NCBI GenBank assembly: GCA_963931865.1
Contig: OZ007506.1
Span: 6,289,476 to 6,353,475 of the forward strand
From: Axinella damicornis
Lineage: Eukaryota; Porifera; Demospongiae; Axinellida; Axinellidae
Reading direction: 5' to 3'
DNA: 64,000 bases
A program made the position numbers and the translations under genes. The notes beneath the pieces were generated by a model. It was not told the DNA's origin, did not search any database, and saw nothing but the letters and a program-made list of their open reading frames with translations. Below are positions 21,193-31,746 of the stretch, piece after piece (positions within the stretch are counted from its first letter, which is position 1; every line of letters begins with the position of its first letter).

Positions 21193-22869
21193 TGTTCCCA
21201 TTGTATTATTTGCCTATAACTATAGATAATTTTGGGTACATACCTGTATTAGCTTGTATGCTATTTATGTATCCCTGCCTTTGGCTAAATTATTATATAC
21301 AAAAAAAAACAAAAAAAAAGTTTTGAACCGATCATTAAGTCATTATATATCTCTGCCAATCAAAATCAGTATCATTCCTTATTATCCTATAGCTTTGATC
21401 ATTAGGGCTGCAACAATGAATGTTAATCTAATTTCCTGCTAACAAACTGTAGAGTTCTAGTATACAAATCAACTCCATTCTCAGTGCTTGATGCGAGAGG
21501 TAATACAACAGATTGTAATTCTTGCATGTCGCAGGTTGTCAAAGGCCAGTTTGTTTCTGGAACAATCACTGTCTCCAAGTCTCCACAAGGCACTGGTCCC
21601 CCCAGTCTATGCCATAGTGCTCAGCTTCACTCTATGCAATGATATTATATACATGTACATGAAGGAAGCAAAAATCACTGGTCTCATGCCCAGATGTCCA
21701 CATGCATCGGCGGAGAATGTCTGGTGGGTTGAGTTGCATTTCTTGTCACAGAGGTGTGTCTAGCGTAGGTGTAAATGAAGCGCTGATTGCACTAAGAAAG
21801 CAATTTATGAGAGAAACTTCCATTCTGTACTATATGTCGCGTAGCCCTACCTTCAAGTAGTCAGCAATGTCCACTAACCCCCAAAACATCGGCTGCGAAC
21901 CCAAAGTGCGGTGGACTTCTTTGTTATCCTGGTATTGCCGTAAAACCGTTCTTTTCCGCGTTGGAGATGGCTGAATCATCAACGAAATAAAATCCTTTCT
22001 CGAGCTGTTTAAACTGATTCCTGGATCGATTGGTTACATAACCCACAATAATTATTACGTGTGACCTCGTTGATTTCATTGGCAATCTCAAATTCCATAA
22101 TATTATGTTATAGTGACAAGAAAGCTCACTCAAAACACCAGACCTCCGTGGGGGTGTGCGTGACTAGCAAATCACAAGTATAACATTATGCATGCATGCA
22201 CCATTCCCACTGAATGGTTTTCTAGGCTATATGGGTACTGTATTACCCAGAGACACGCATAACATGCGCAATGCCTCGAGCTCATGGTCTACTTGTAAAC
22301 TGTGATGTCGCATGTAGGGCCAAATCACACATAACAAGTGAGTCTTTAAAAGACTTGATGTGTCTCGGCACGACTTGGTATCAGCTAAAATATGCAGAGG
22401 ACATGGCAGCTGCTTAACCCTTTATTATGACTGCAAAACCTGTTAGCTACGAGACTTTCAGCTCAAGTGAGTGTCAATATCCTTGGAGGTTCTGTGTGAG
22501 CAAGGGGTGGGTCGGAATGTTCACCCAAAGGGTGAAAGCAGTATGGTCGTGTCTGGGCTTGATGTAAGTTAGTCAACACCTCGGCCAATTCTTTCAGCAC
22601 TTATCTATAGGCCTATAGCTAGCTAGCTAGAGCTGAGTGAGCTTTAGTATGCACTTGGGATGGCTGAGTGCAGCACACTGGATGGGCCGGTGAGTATTCA
22701 TTGTCCTGAATTAAGTATTAGAGCTACGTAGCAGCAGTCTTGGTAAGAGGATTCATGAGCAGCCATTCAAACCCATAATCAATTTTGAAGATCTACTTGC
22801 AGGCTATAAATACGTTTGACACCCTATTAAGGCATGCATGCAGCATTTGCGCGGGCGCATTGCGAAAAG
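21193..22869. other. Non-coding, no gene recognised
   Basis: No recognisable coding sequence, RNA gene or full element was seen apart from simple A-rich sequence at the start. Confidence 0.5.
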
Positions 22870-22945
22870 CGACGTACGTACGTACGCACGTACGTACGTA
22901 CGTACCTACGCATCCAGCACTGTGAATGAATGAATGAATGAATTT
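22870..22945. repeat. (ACGT)n and (TGAA)n microsatellites
   Basis: Ten or so GTAC/ACGT units at 22873-22909, followed by TGAA units at 22923-22943. ACGT repeats are self-complementary and may form cruciforms. Confidence 0.9.
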
Positions 22946-23030
22946 TATTTTTCGGTCTCGTCACATGACGGCAGGCAATAAACTTTGACCTATGGGACCA
23001 CACAGAGTACAAACTGAGTTAATACATGTA

Positions 23031-23709
23031 CCGTAGTCTCTCGAAAATACGCCCACCCTCGAAAATACGCCCACCCCCCTTTTTCGCGACAAGTTGTTGC
23101 AAAGGGTCATTTATTACTCGAAAGTACGCCCACCCTATCAGCTCGAGCACTCCGGAAGAAGCACTGTCAAAGAGGTTGGACTAAGAAATGAAGGCTGGCT
23201 ATCGCGGTACTATTTGTAATGAATTTCATTATGTTGCATGCCATTGCATAATCAGCTGTGTACTGAATGCATGACATGAGACCGTGCACGCGCTGTGCAT
23301 TGCATGTTTGTGTCTTTGCGTGTGCAATCGCCCTAGCAGCGCACTACGGATTTCTAGGAAGCAGCAGCAATCGGCAAGTCCCGAAGATAGTCTGCGCACT
23401 CTACGTCATTCAAGCAGTCCTGCTGTGTCTTGTTTGCTGTTCCTGTAGCTACTCACACGAAGAGATTGTTCCTGCTCACCAAGAAACTCCGGGAGTAGTA
23501 GTAGTTAAGCCTTGCTAGAATGACTGTTGCAGTATTGCACTCGTATACGCATGTACTTGGGTGGGCCTACTTTCGAGTCAAGGGTGGGCCTACTTTCGAG
23601 TCAAGGGTGGGCCTATTTTCGGGAGAGGGGTCCTCGAAAATACGCCCATCCCCCTCTTTGAGCAGATTCTAAATTCATCGCCCATGGGCGTATTTTCGAG
23701 AGACTACGG
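23031..23709. mobile_element. 679-bp TIR element with subterminal repeats and a small ORF
   Basis: The left end CCGTAGTCTCTCGAAAATAC continues GCCCA and is matched exactly by the inverse at the right end, giving a 25-bp TIR. The flanks are TA on both sides, compatible with a TA target duplication (Tc1/mariner or PIF/Harbinger-like). Subterminal units resembling GGGTGGGCCTACTTTCGAG occur in both halves and in inverted sense at the left. It has inserted next to the 3' end of the integrase remnant on its right. Confidence 0.75.
23267..23518 (+). CDS. Small hypothetical membrane-like ORF inside the TIR element
   Basis: 83 residues, unrecognised. It begins MHDMRPCTRCALHVCVFACA, has a first hydrophobic stretch at about 10-30 and a second at about 44-62 (VCALYVIQAVLLCLVCC), is Cys-rich, and ends EIVPAHQETPGVVVVKPC. 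It lies wholly within the TIR element. It may be a cargo gene or a chance open frame; only transcripts or conservation across copies can decide. Confidence 0.25.
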   Translation: MHDMRPCTRCALHVCVFACAIALAAHYGFLGSSSNRQVPKIVCALYVIQAVLLCLVCCSCSYSHEEIVPAHQETPGVVVVKPC

Positions 23710-23766
23710 TATATGGAGGCTACATTGTGATGCACTTCGGTGCCGAGACAAAAATTATGGTACTTC

Positions 23767-24262
23767 TTACTCTGACATATTCTCAAATACTTCACTAGCA
23801 ATGTGCGAGGAAGAGCCTGCCATGCTGTTAAGGCCTGCTGTCCATAACTGTTCTGGAGACAGATTATGCTCAGACCTCATGGGATGTTTGATCCATGCAA
23901 CCTTCCAAGCGTCTAGGTGAGCGTTGATGCGGGGGATGAATACGTAATGAAGGCAGAACAGCTATTGTTGGGATCCAGCATCCTACTGGACTCAAGGTGA
24001 GAGAACAGATCATGATAGAGGCCAAGTACACCCTGATAGACATCCCTCCACAGTCTTTCAATTCGCTGGTTGTGTACACTCTTGCCTACTATCACTGATC
24101 CACGCCCTGGACCACGAAGTTCATGCGTTCACATAAACAGGGATACATCCACATTTTCTCCACCCTGATCACATCTCACTCATGATGGAAGGCCATACCA
24201 CCTAACTGCTTCTATGAAATCTTGAAAGACCGTACTTGCACGGTTGTTGTCTGAGTGGTCAC
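23767..24262 (-). pseudogene. Integrase-core transposase remnant (DDE, rve type)
   Basis: Reading the minus strand from 24262: DHSDNNRASTVFQDFIEAVR, then WYGLPS, a stop, VRCDQGGENVDVSLFM, a stop, then SVIVGKSVHNQRIERLWRDV and YQGVLGLYHDLFSHLESSRM. A frameshift follows, then LFCLHYVFIPRINAHLDAW and HNLSPEQLWTAGLNSM. This matches the integrase-core domain found in many animal and fungal proteins (GLPSRVRxDxGGEN...IERLWRDV). Two in-frame stops and one frameshift show it is dead. It abuts the CFAP54-like exon at 24263 with no spacer. Confidence 0.8.
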
Positions 24263-24660
24263 CTCCAGCCCTCTCTCCAGCACGGCAATCAACTGGGCTG
24301 AGGACCCGAGGAACATCTCGGAGAACAGCTTCTCCATGGGAGACCTGAGGGGAGGGGGTTGGCTGTAGTGGTCAGCGGTGTGTACATTATGTAGCCTGAA
24401 CAGATTGGAAATTATTTGGAGAGAGGATTAGATAAGTCACTTGGTCAGAATTGGGAGGGAAATTACTATAATTAATTTTGTTATGCACTTCACTTTGAAT
24501 GGTCAAATTATGCAATCTGTGACTGCATGGTTTGTATCTGGTTTGCTGGTGACAGATCTTGAGCGGGAGTTCTGCTTCACATGAAAAGCAAGTGGTATAT
24601 GACAGTAATGCTACGACACAGTTGGAGTAACTATCTTTGTATAAATAGATCTCTGTAATA

Positions 24661-24893
24661 CAAGGTGGTTGCATGGCTGTGGGGAGGGGCTCACCTGGGT
24701 GCGTGTGGTAATGCAAGGTGGTTGCATGGCTGTGGGGAGGGGCTCACCTGGGTGCGTGTGGTAATGCAAGGTGGTTGCATTGCGTCACCGTTGCATGCGC
24801 TGTGGGGAGGGGCTCACCTGGGTGTGTCACTGTGCGCGCGTGTGGTAATGCAATGTGATTGCATGCGCTGTGGGGAGGGGCTCACCTGGGCGT
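24661..24893. repeat. Four-copy tandem repeat that includes a splice donor
   Basis: Units start at 24661, 24714, 24767 and 24851 (53, 53, 84 and about 43 bp), each with GGTTGCATG-like and GGGGCTCACCTGGG blocks. On the minus strand CCCAGGTGAGCCCC is a near-consensus 5' splice site. The fourth unit overlaps the end of the CFAP54-like exon at 24886, so the real donor has been copied three more times downstream. Confidence 0.8.
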
Positions 24894-25178
24894 GGGGAGC
24901 TGCAGCTGGTCCTGGATGGTGGGACTCCAGCACGGAGCGCTTGAACACCACCACACCAAGCTTTAATGATGCCTCCCGGAACACCACCTCCGAACTCTTG
25001 GTCGCCTCGGAGGAGGTCTGGTGCTCCAGTTGTGCCAACTCATGGACTTAGTCCAGCCCCCTTCACAAACAGCTCGGCCTGGTATGGCTTCCGGATGTCG
25101 TAGTAACACTGGCACACGACCATGTACAGGTTCACCCTAAGGTGCAAGTACTTCACCGGAACACTGGACTCCATGCAA

Positions 25179-25182
<4 letters not shown>

Positions 25183-25215
<33 letters not shown>
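25183..25215. repeat. Poly-C (33) inside a CFAP54-like exon
   Basis: On the coding (minus) strand it reads as about eleven glycine codons between EYLLW and AVCMESS, where the family has no such insert. The length is a multiple of three, so it does not itself shift the frame. Confidence 0.9.
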
Positions 25216-26004
25216 ACAGCAAGTACTCCAGCACTTGGGCCAAGCATCCCAGCGACATCATCTTCCTCCCGATGGTGTAGATCAGCACAACACCATTGTA
25301 CACCAGCCAGTAGTGGGGCTCTTTCTGTAGGGCCACACACATCGACTGCTGAAGACTCAGCAGCATCGACAACACCACAGACTGTGAGGACCCGTACTGT
25401 GAAGGAAACAGGATGGAGACTAAGCTGAGCTTGAAGACATTTTGCTCCACTTGATCCCAGGATGGTTGCCTCGAGTGCAATAAGGCTATATATCAAAACT
25501 GAAGGGAGAGAACCTAACTGGAAACATCTTACTCCTTAGTACTAGTCTGTGTACCATGAGTTTACGGTCCTCCTTCTCCGTTAGGAAGTAGCGACACATG
25601 GCATCTCCAATCAGAGCTCTCAACTGTGTGTGGGTAGAAATGTGATAGTATCTTCGTGCAGTTTATGAATCATAGCCACAATCTGACCTGCATGCTGTGG
25701 AGGAGGTGTGTGGGGGTATCCCCAGGCCTGAGGGTACCCTATAAACATCAGCATGGTCATGTTGAATTTTGATGAGGTGTATGTACACCTGCTGTTTCCA
25801 TAGCAACATGGTATATCAAATCTTGTAGAAGGAGGAAGGGTGATACCCCACTGTCAATTGACTCACAGCAGCGACAATCAGTTCACGTTCTTCCACCTTC
25901 TGAAAGTATTCTGCCACTTTCTTTCCCCACCCCCTCCTTCTCCTCTCCCAGACCAATGGACCACAGGTACCTGCCATAGCAGTGGGTCCCTGGCAGATGA
26001 TATC

Positions 26005-26843
26005 CTGAGAAGAAAACAAGCATAGATCGGAGCCATAGTCTGTGACATACAACATGCACACCTCTACACACCACCAGTTAGCTAGTGTCATTCCCATTCC
26101 ACAGCCTCTCTTACATGTACATGCAGACATTACATCACATGTGTAATGTCACATTAGGAAGTACATGGGCTACCTGGACTTGAGAGCATGAAGTCAGCTT
26201 ACATAACACCCCAGCTATAGTAGGGTGATACGTGACCTGATAGGCATGCTTTCCTGGACTCCTGGTTCTAACCGTGACATTGCTCCCAGGACAATAATGT
26301 ATCCAAACACCCCCCCCCCCCCCCCCCCCCCAACAAAACAAAATCCTTTTGCAGTGGGGAGTCTGGGAGCACGGCAAAAAAACAACAACACAAGGTGAGT
26401 TGTGAATGCTGGAGGAGTCTCCGAGGGAGAGGTGGCTATCTGCTCATCCGAGCCTGGCAAAGCAGGTCACCAGTGGCCAGCAGCTACTGTGTGAAGTAAG
26501 CAGACGCAAGCATCCCTTGATAGCTGTTCCACAGAATATTGGGCCTGGTGTGCATGTGTGCAGGACATGCATGCACATGCTGTCAGCTCCTTATGTAGCG
26601 GGCCTCCTCCCCCAAGCAACTAGCTTGGAATACTTAACTAACTGTGCACTGTGTCTGGAAATGTTTGCAGGAACTGGCCTAACCCCGGTATCTTGGTTCC
26701 AACGTTGAATGTATCAGCATGAAACGAAGTATCAAATCCTCTGATACTTAATACAGTTTCTTCCTGGATTCTGCTTTCCTCCCAGCCCTCCTGATCGATG
26801 CAGCGAAGTACTAGTAAGAACAGCGCCGGGCGCGCGCAGCGTG
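26005..26843. other. Sequence 5' of the CFAP54-like fragment
   Basis: A minus-strand stretch at about 26430-26480 reads LLATGDLLCQARM, resembling the GDxLCQ segment of CFAP54, but a TAG follows within three codons. A 22-base poly-C lies at 26310-26331. No intact gene. Confidence 0.4.
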
Positions 26844-26964
26844 CTAGACCACACCCCCTCGTTCCCAGACCCCGAACGCGCATGCGCGTTCGGGGTCTGG
26901 GAACGAGACTAGGAGAGTCTCATGATCTCCCCGCGAGGGGGTGTGGTCTGGGCACGAGACTAGT
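26844..26964. mobile_element. Nested inverted repeats, TAGCCTCGTTCC family relative
   Basis: The inner hairpin 26858-26911 has arms CTCGTTCCCAGACCCCGAAC and inverse around GCGCATGCGC. The outer arms CTAGACCACACCCCCTCG (26844) and CGAGGGGGTGTGGTCT (to about 26952) flank it, ending GGCACGAGACTAG. One foldback has inserted into another, or the element grew by inverted duplication. Confidence 0.75.
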
Positions 26965-28679
26965 TGGGATCGTGCAAGGATAATTAATTATCCTTGGATC
27001 GTGCATAGCTAGCTTGCATGCAACAACAGAACATCGACCGAGGAGGCGTTCCCGGTACGAATTGAAAAAGGAGACTGACCGCCACCATAGATATACCGAC
27101 TCGGCGCGGGCAACTCGTCAACGAACATGTAGTAAGTAGTCCCTGCAAGAGTTATCTAGGAAACGCCTTGGTTTCTAGTTGTTGGGCGGCACTGAGTTGG
27201 CTAATATGTTTATGCACGGTCTGACATGGAAATGTGGACTGAATTGTGCCGCAATAATTTCTTGTGATATGATGTGTAGCTGTTGTATAAAAATTTAATG
27301 CTGTAAATCCATGTCGTGGCAGGGCTTCATATGATGTAGCTATTTGAGGCCTGTCTCAACAAGTGAAAAGATTACACATGTGCATATTAGAGTTCCCTCG
27401 TGAGGTAAAGCGGATAATACTTGTACTTGTTCAGGAGGAGGTTTTATTTTGTCTCCCTGCAAACTCATACATGTATCAAGCCCTTGTCCAAATATGTAGA
27501 TCCTTTCGCAGCACTCATTCTGTCTTTGATTGGGGTGAGCCTGAGCGAGCCCCACACTAGGGTGAGTTCATTGCACACATGCATGTGGACCAACCTTATC
27601 GAAAATTTTAAATACAAATGATCCATGGAGTCCTCACCTTCTTCATGTTCTTAACACCAATGGGTCTACCATCTGTCTACTTCCTTGGTGCAAGGAACCG
27701 TGAACAGTCTATCTGCTCAATGGACAATGGTGACAACCAAGACGGAGACCACTTGTGGACCTACCTTGTCTTTGGTTAGAGCGATAGGCAAACTATGAAC
27801 AGTCTGCCTCCTTGGTGGCGGCAACAAAGATGGAGACCGCTCGTGAGCGACAGGGGCTATCGCATGGCTACAAAGAGTCATCTGTCGATGCCATTTAATA
27901 CTTGTATTGCTGCCAGACTCACTGTTCGAGTCCTGCCAGTCACTCGTCAAGTGGACCTACTTCTTCCAATGGCTACAGCGATATTTTGGTGTTGTTGTTG
28001 TTGGTTTAAGGTAGGAAACATGGGTACAGTGATCTCCGAAACCAAGTTGATGGATAAATGGGCAGCAGCAAAATGTACAGCAATAGTTTGCATCAAACTG
28101 CTCCCTCTGCTTGAAAACGCCCTAAAACTCAATTTCAAAGCCCTCTACTAAACTGAAAATTTGGACCCTCTCCAAGGCCCCACCCACACTCTGACCCCAT
28201 CACCAATACACACACAAAACAGGCCAAAAAACTACGTATGGATTTACCACCTGCTCTCCTCAGTTGAAGGCTACAGCCCAAAACTCACTGCCGCCCTCAA
28301 AAACAGAGGTTTGGCTACCCTAGGCTTTCAAAAAAAATTCCACACACACCAACTAAAACCAAGGCCCGTTTCCAAAAGATCAACCTACCCCCTGCAAAAC
28401 TAGGTATGCCTTTCCACGTTCACCTCTCAGTTACAGAGTCTTGGCCACATATCTACTCCCTCTCACCAGCCCAGTCCAGCTACCAAACCAGCCAAATTCG
28501 GCCTAACATGAAAATGGGCGGGGCCTGTAATGCCGAAAGGTCAACTCTCTAGAGTTTGAAACTTGAAAGGGCCACTAGCCGCATCAAAGAGAGAAGCCCC
28601 CCTTGTTTATTCAGGTTGCCGGCATGGGAAATGTAAACAGATTAATAACTCTCAATAACCGTACGCGAGTGACGTCATC
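26965..28679. other. Non-coding or unrecognised
   Basis: Several modest open frames on both strands (for example 27795-28151 on the plus strand) carry no recognisable motif and no convincing splice structure. A segment around 27120-27560 may be transcribed but I cannot support it. Confidence 0.4.
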
Positions 28680-29420
28680 TCATTAATTATTCATGAGCAA
28701 AATTGCTCGATTTCGCCTATGTCATGCTTCCTACCTTAACCCAACCCCCCCCCCCCCCCCCCCCAGAACTAAAACTAATGAATATTTGAGCTTACTAACC
28801 TTCACTGGAACCCAAACCACACACTACAAAGGAACTGAAATCACATCACTAATGATATTCATGAGAGTCAAAGGAAGCCAAACTTCCCTCCAAACAGCAA
28901 ACTAAAGGCAATCTTCAATTGCTCATGACTGCTACACACGGCTCATTGCTTATTCATGAAGCTGACAGACAAGCTGAATCTCAGCCAAAGCTGAAGGCTT
29001 TAATGAGATTCATTGACCTCAGTTTGGACAACAATGCCAGTCATGAGTCCCAATTTAGGGCTAATGATATTCATGATCCCCGGTTGTAAAGGTTAGAAGA
29101 GAGTGGAGTCTCAGGGTGAATTTACAAATATTGCATCACACAACACACATGCTTTCAGCCCCATGCTACAGCACCAAAGATCTGACAGGTGGTCACTAGT
29201 GATATTCATGAGTGTCAACATAAGCCAACCCTCCCATCGGGCAGCTGACTAAAGTCAAACAAGCTCACGAGCACAGCTATCTAATCCTAACTCATTATTA
29301 TTCATGAGCAAACAGAAAGACTAGGTTCTATCCCATGCCCACTGGGTTTTCATGGGCACGCTAAGGTTAGTGGGACCACCCTAACCCGGATCAGGGTTAA
29401 TGATATTCGTAGGGCTAAGA
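28680..29420. repeat. Region with recurring TAATGATATTCATGA motif
   Basis: Variants of TAATGATATTCATGA or TTATTCATGAG occur near 28686, 28849, 28945, 29062, 29200, 29297 and 29397, roughly every 100 bp. TTTAATGAGATTCATTGACC at about 29003 also occurs in the MITE at 50615-51165. The stretch is probably a decayed relative of that element family. A poly-C run lies at 28745-28764. Confidence 0.5.
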
Positions 29421-30681
29421 TCTACAGGGTTAGGCCAAACTTTAGTGTTAGGATTTGTCATTGCACTAGCCTAATTAAAGCCTTGAGACTGCCCTTAAGC
29501 CGTGGGTGACATACCTGCTAAACTGCTTCAGCTAACCTGACTCACAGTTCCTGAGGTGTGTGCAGGAACTGTAACTTCTGTGGCCTACTGTGCTCACTGC
29601 CAGTCACATTCCAATGACAGTCATGTGCATGCAACTGCTCCATGTCCTGCACGTACATGCATACACTCACTCAGTCTCACCCCCAATGTCCTGCATTTCC
29701 TCTAGTAGACAATGACATGCGATAGCATATAATATTATGTCAGGTAAGTGTTGAACTGTTCCTGCAAGAATGTTTGAGCAAACATGGGATCCAGTCATGC
29801 AGTCTGTCGACCTGAGTGATTGGAGTCTGTTTGCAGCCCATCACGGCAAGCAGCTGGAATGTTTCTTCAGTTTTTGCCAAGACCCTCATCAAGCCAAGGC
29901 AATAAATACCCTAACTCATTCCTGAGATCGTATGCCTCCCACCATTCATCCTTCTAGGGAGAATGGTCTGCTAGGACAGCAGGAATGTGAGGGAAATAAC
30001 TGTCATAGCCGTGGCATTGTCATTAACCATAATAGTTGTTTCAACCAAAACAGGGTTAGCTGATCTATTCCGTAGTGGTTTCTAACTTTAATGCCATTTA
30101 ATATCACCTAACCACACCCTAATTACCCTAAGTATTGCACACTAATGCTAAGTCACATGATCAAACTGAACCAATCAGATGTGAGGTTGAAACCTACTTC
30201 ATGACTGTAGGGTCAGCCAGAAACCTATCAAAACAGACTATATACTCAACAGTATATAGAGTGATTCATTGTTTGTATTGGCACACCCCAACTGTCTGCT
30301 GCTTGCCGTTTATATAATGAATAGCTACAAAACAGTACTCTATTATAGTTGGGGGTGGTGCCCATAGGGTGATTAATCAGTCATTCTGTGGAGGGAGGGC
30401 TAATTGGCATCAGGTTTCGGTGCCTCTGCTGCCCAGGATAGCAACAAACAACACAATCTGGTCAGGAGCGCATGATGACATTATGCGCTCCTGATTTGGT
30501 GCAGGGGGTGGCAATTTTTTTCTTTCGGTTTGAAACAAATTTGTGCAGTGCAACAGGCCAGCAAGAAAATAGCTGATATAAAGCTAATGCAATCTTGAGG
30601 CCATACTGGGAATAATAACAAGACGACAACAACAGTAAACTAAAACAACAACAAAACAACAAAAAGTGGAAAGGATGAAAT
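29421..30681. other. Non-coding, no gene recognised
   Basis: Nothing recognisable except a short palindrome at 30467-30497 (CAGGAGCGCATGATGACATT and inverse), related to the one at 3629. Confidence 0.5.
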
Positions 30682-31746
30682 CTATAGCTGCATAATTAAA
30701 TGTTTGAAAGCCGTCAAAGAGGTCACTCCTAAAGTGTCAAAGGGGAGTTCGTTCCAGCGTGGACTAGCTGACAGGAAGGACGACTTTTTGAAAGAGTTGG
30801 AGTTGCTTGTAGCAATAGACAGTTGATTTTGTTCGGGGTTCTGCTGGCATAAGGAGCTGGACCTGATATGGGCAAGAAGGAAGCAACACATTCCCATGCA
30901 TGGAGGATGTTGAAAGGTGTACATAGTTCTGGGCAGCTCTCCTTTCGGACAGTGAGGAGGCATGAAATAAGTCAAGGAGTGATGAGTAGCTTGCTCCCCA
31001 TTGTTTGCAGCAGATCCTTAAGGCAAATTTGTGGACCTTCTCAATAGCTGAAATGTCCTTGACAAGGTGGGGGTCCCATACCACACATGGCATACTCCAT
31101 GTGTGGCAGTATCACAAGAGTATGTGTAGAGTGTGGGAGTTGCAGCTTTTGTAGAAATTTCTGTACAGCATTCCGATAAGCTTGCAAGCTTTTTTTGCAT
31201 ACTGATCCAATGTGGTGACTCCATGACAGATAGCGGTTCATGATCCCCAATGTATAGGTCAATTGCAGGGAGAGTTGGATGTCTCTTCTGGTGAATAGCA
31301 TGTAGCTAGTACCTCTTAAGGTAGTTCAAGGTGAGGAAGTTGTCGGAGATCCATTTGCAGAAGGAGAGTATGTCAGCCTGCAAGAGCGTGTAGTCAGTGG
31401 TTCTTAATGATCCTGTACATAACGATATTTTCTGCAAACATGACGATCTTGCTGTGGTGGGTTGAGCTGACTGCACTGTCGATGTAGACTAAAAATAGCA
31501 GAGTCCTAACACAGATCCTTGAGGAACACCGGAGACCACTGCAAGTAGGCAGGACTGGACACCATTTAGAACCACTGACTGGGATCTGTTTGACAGGTAA
31601 TTGTGTATCCACCTCAAGAGGTAGGGGTTGAGATGCAGGGAAGAGAGTTTTTGTAGGAGAGGTTGGTGGGGGACTGTGTCAAATGCTTTGCTCAAGTCAA
31701 GAATACGGAGCATAGTTCGCTGCCGGCATCCAGAGCTGTGTGACAA
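30682..31746 (-). pseudogene. CR1/L2-like LINE reverse transcriptase, decayed
   Basis: Read on the minus strand, frames shift but the order is that of a non-LTR ORF2: DLSKAFDTVPHQPLLQKL, LLRWIHNYLSNRSQSVVLNG, VSGVPQGSVLG, a degenerate catalytic box FAENIVMY where FADD would be expected, then LGIMNRYLSWSHHIGSVCKK, WDPHLVKDISAIEKVHKFAL and the tail SPRWNELPFDTL. The lost catalytic Asp pair and at least three frame changes show it is inactive. It lacks the endonuclease and N-terminal RT part, so it is 5' truncated. Confidence 0.85.

Larger units (their letters stand above)
24263..26004 (-). pseudogene. CFAP54: CFAP54-like N-terminal fragment, broken
   Basis: CFAP54 is a projection protein of the ciliary central apparatus. 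Phase-0 exons with GT-AG sites: 25688-25738, 25555-25623 (LRALIGDAMCRYFLTEKEDR), 24886-25396 (LVYNGVVLIYTIGRKMMSLG, then EYLLW, then CMESSVPV, CQCYYD, then FREASLKLGVVVFKRSV), and 24263-24344 (EKLFSEMFLGSSAQLIAVLE). Order and content follow the vertebrate CFAP54 N-terminus as I know it. A further exon at about 25870-26004 (KVAEYFQKVEERELIVAA) is tentative. Damage: a 33-bp poly-G run inserted after EYLLW, and a frameshift plus TAA near 25045 between two stretches that both still match. The last exon is not in matching phase with the preceding donor, so a small exon may be missing. Homology stops where the integrase remnant begins. Confidence 0.65.

Noticed and set aside
25142..25330. Plus-strand ORF with poly-proline
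   Set aside because: It is the antisense of the CFAP54-like exon and its poly-G run.
27017..27132. Basic plus-strand stretch TTEHRPRRRSRYELKKE as a first exon
   Set aside because: No in-frame ATG upstream, a TAG soon after, and no downstream exon could be matched.
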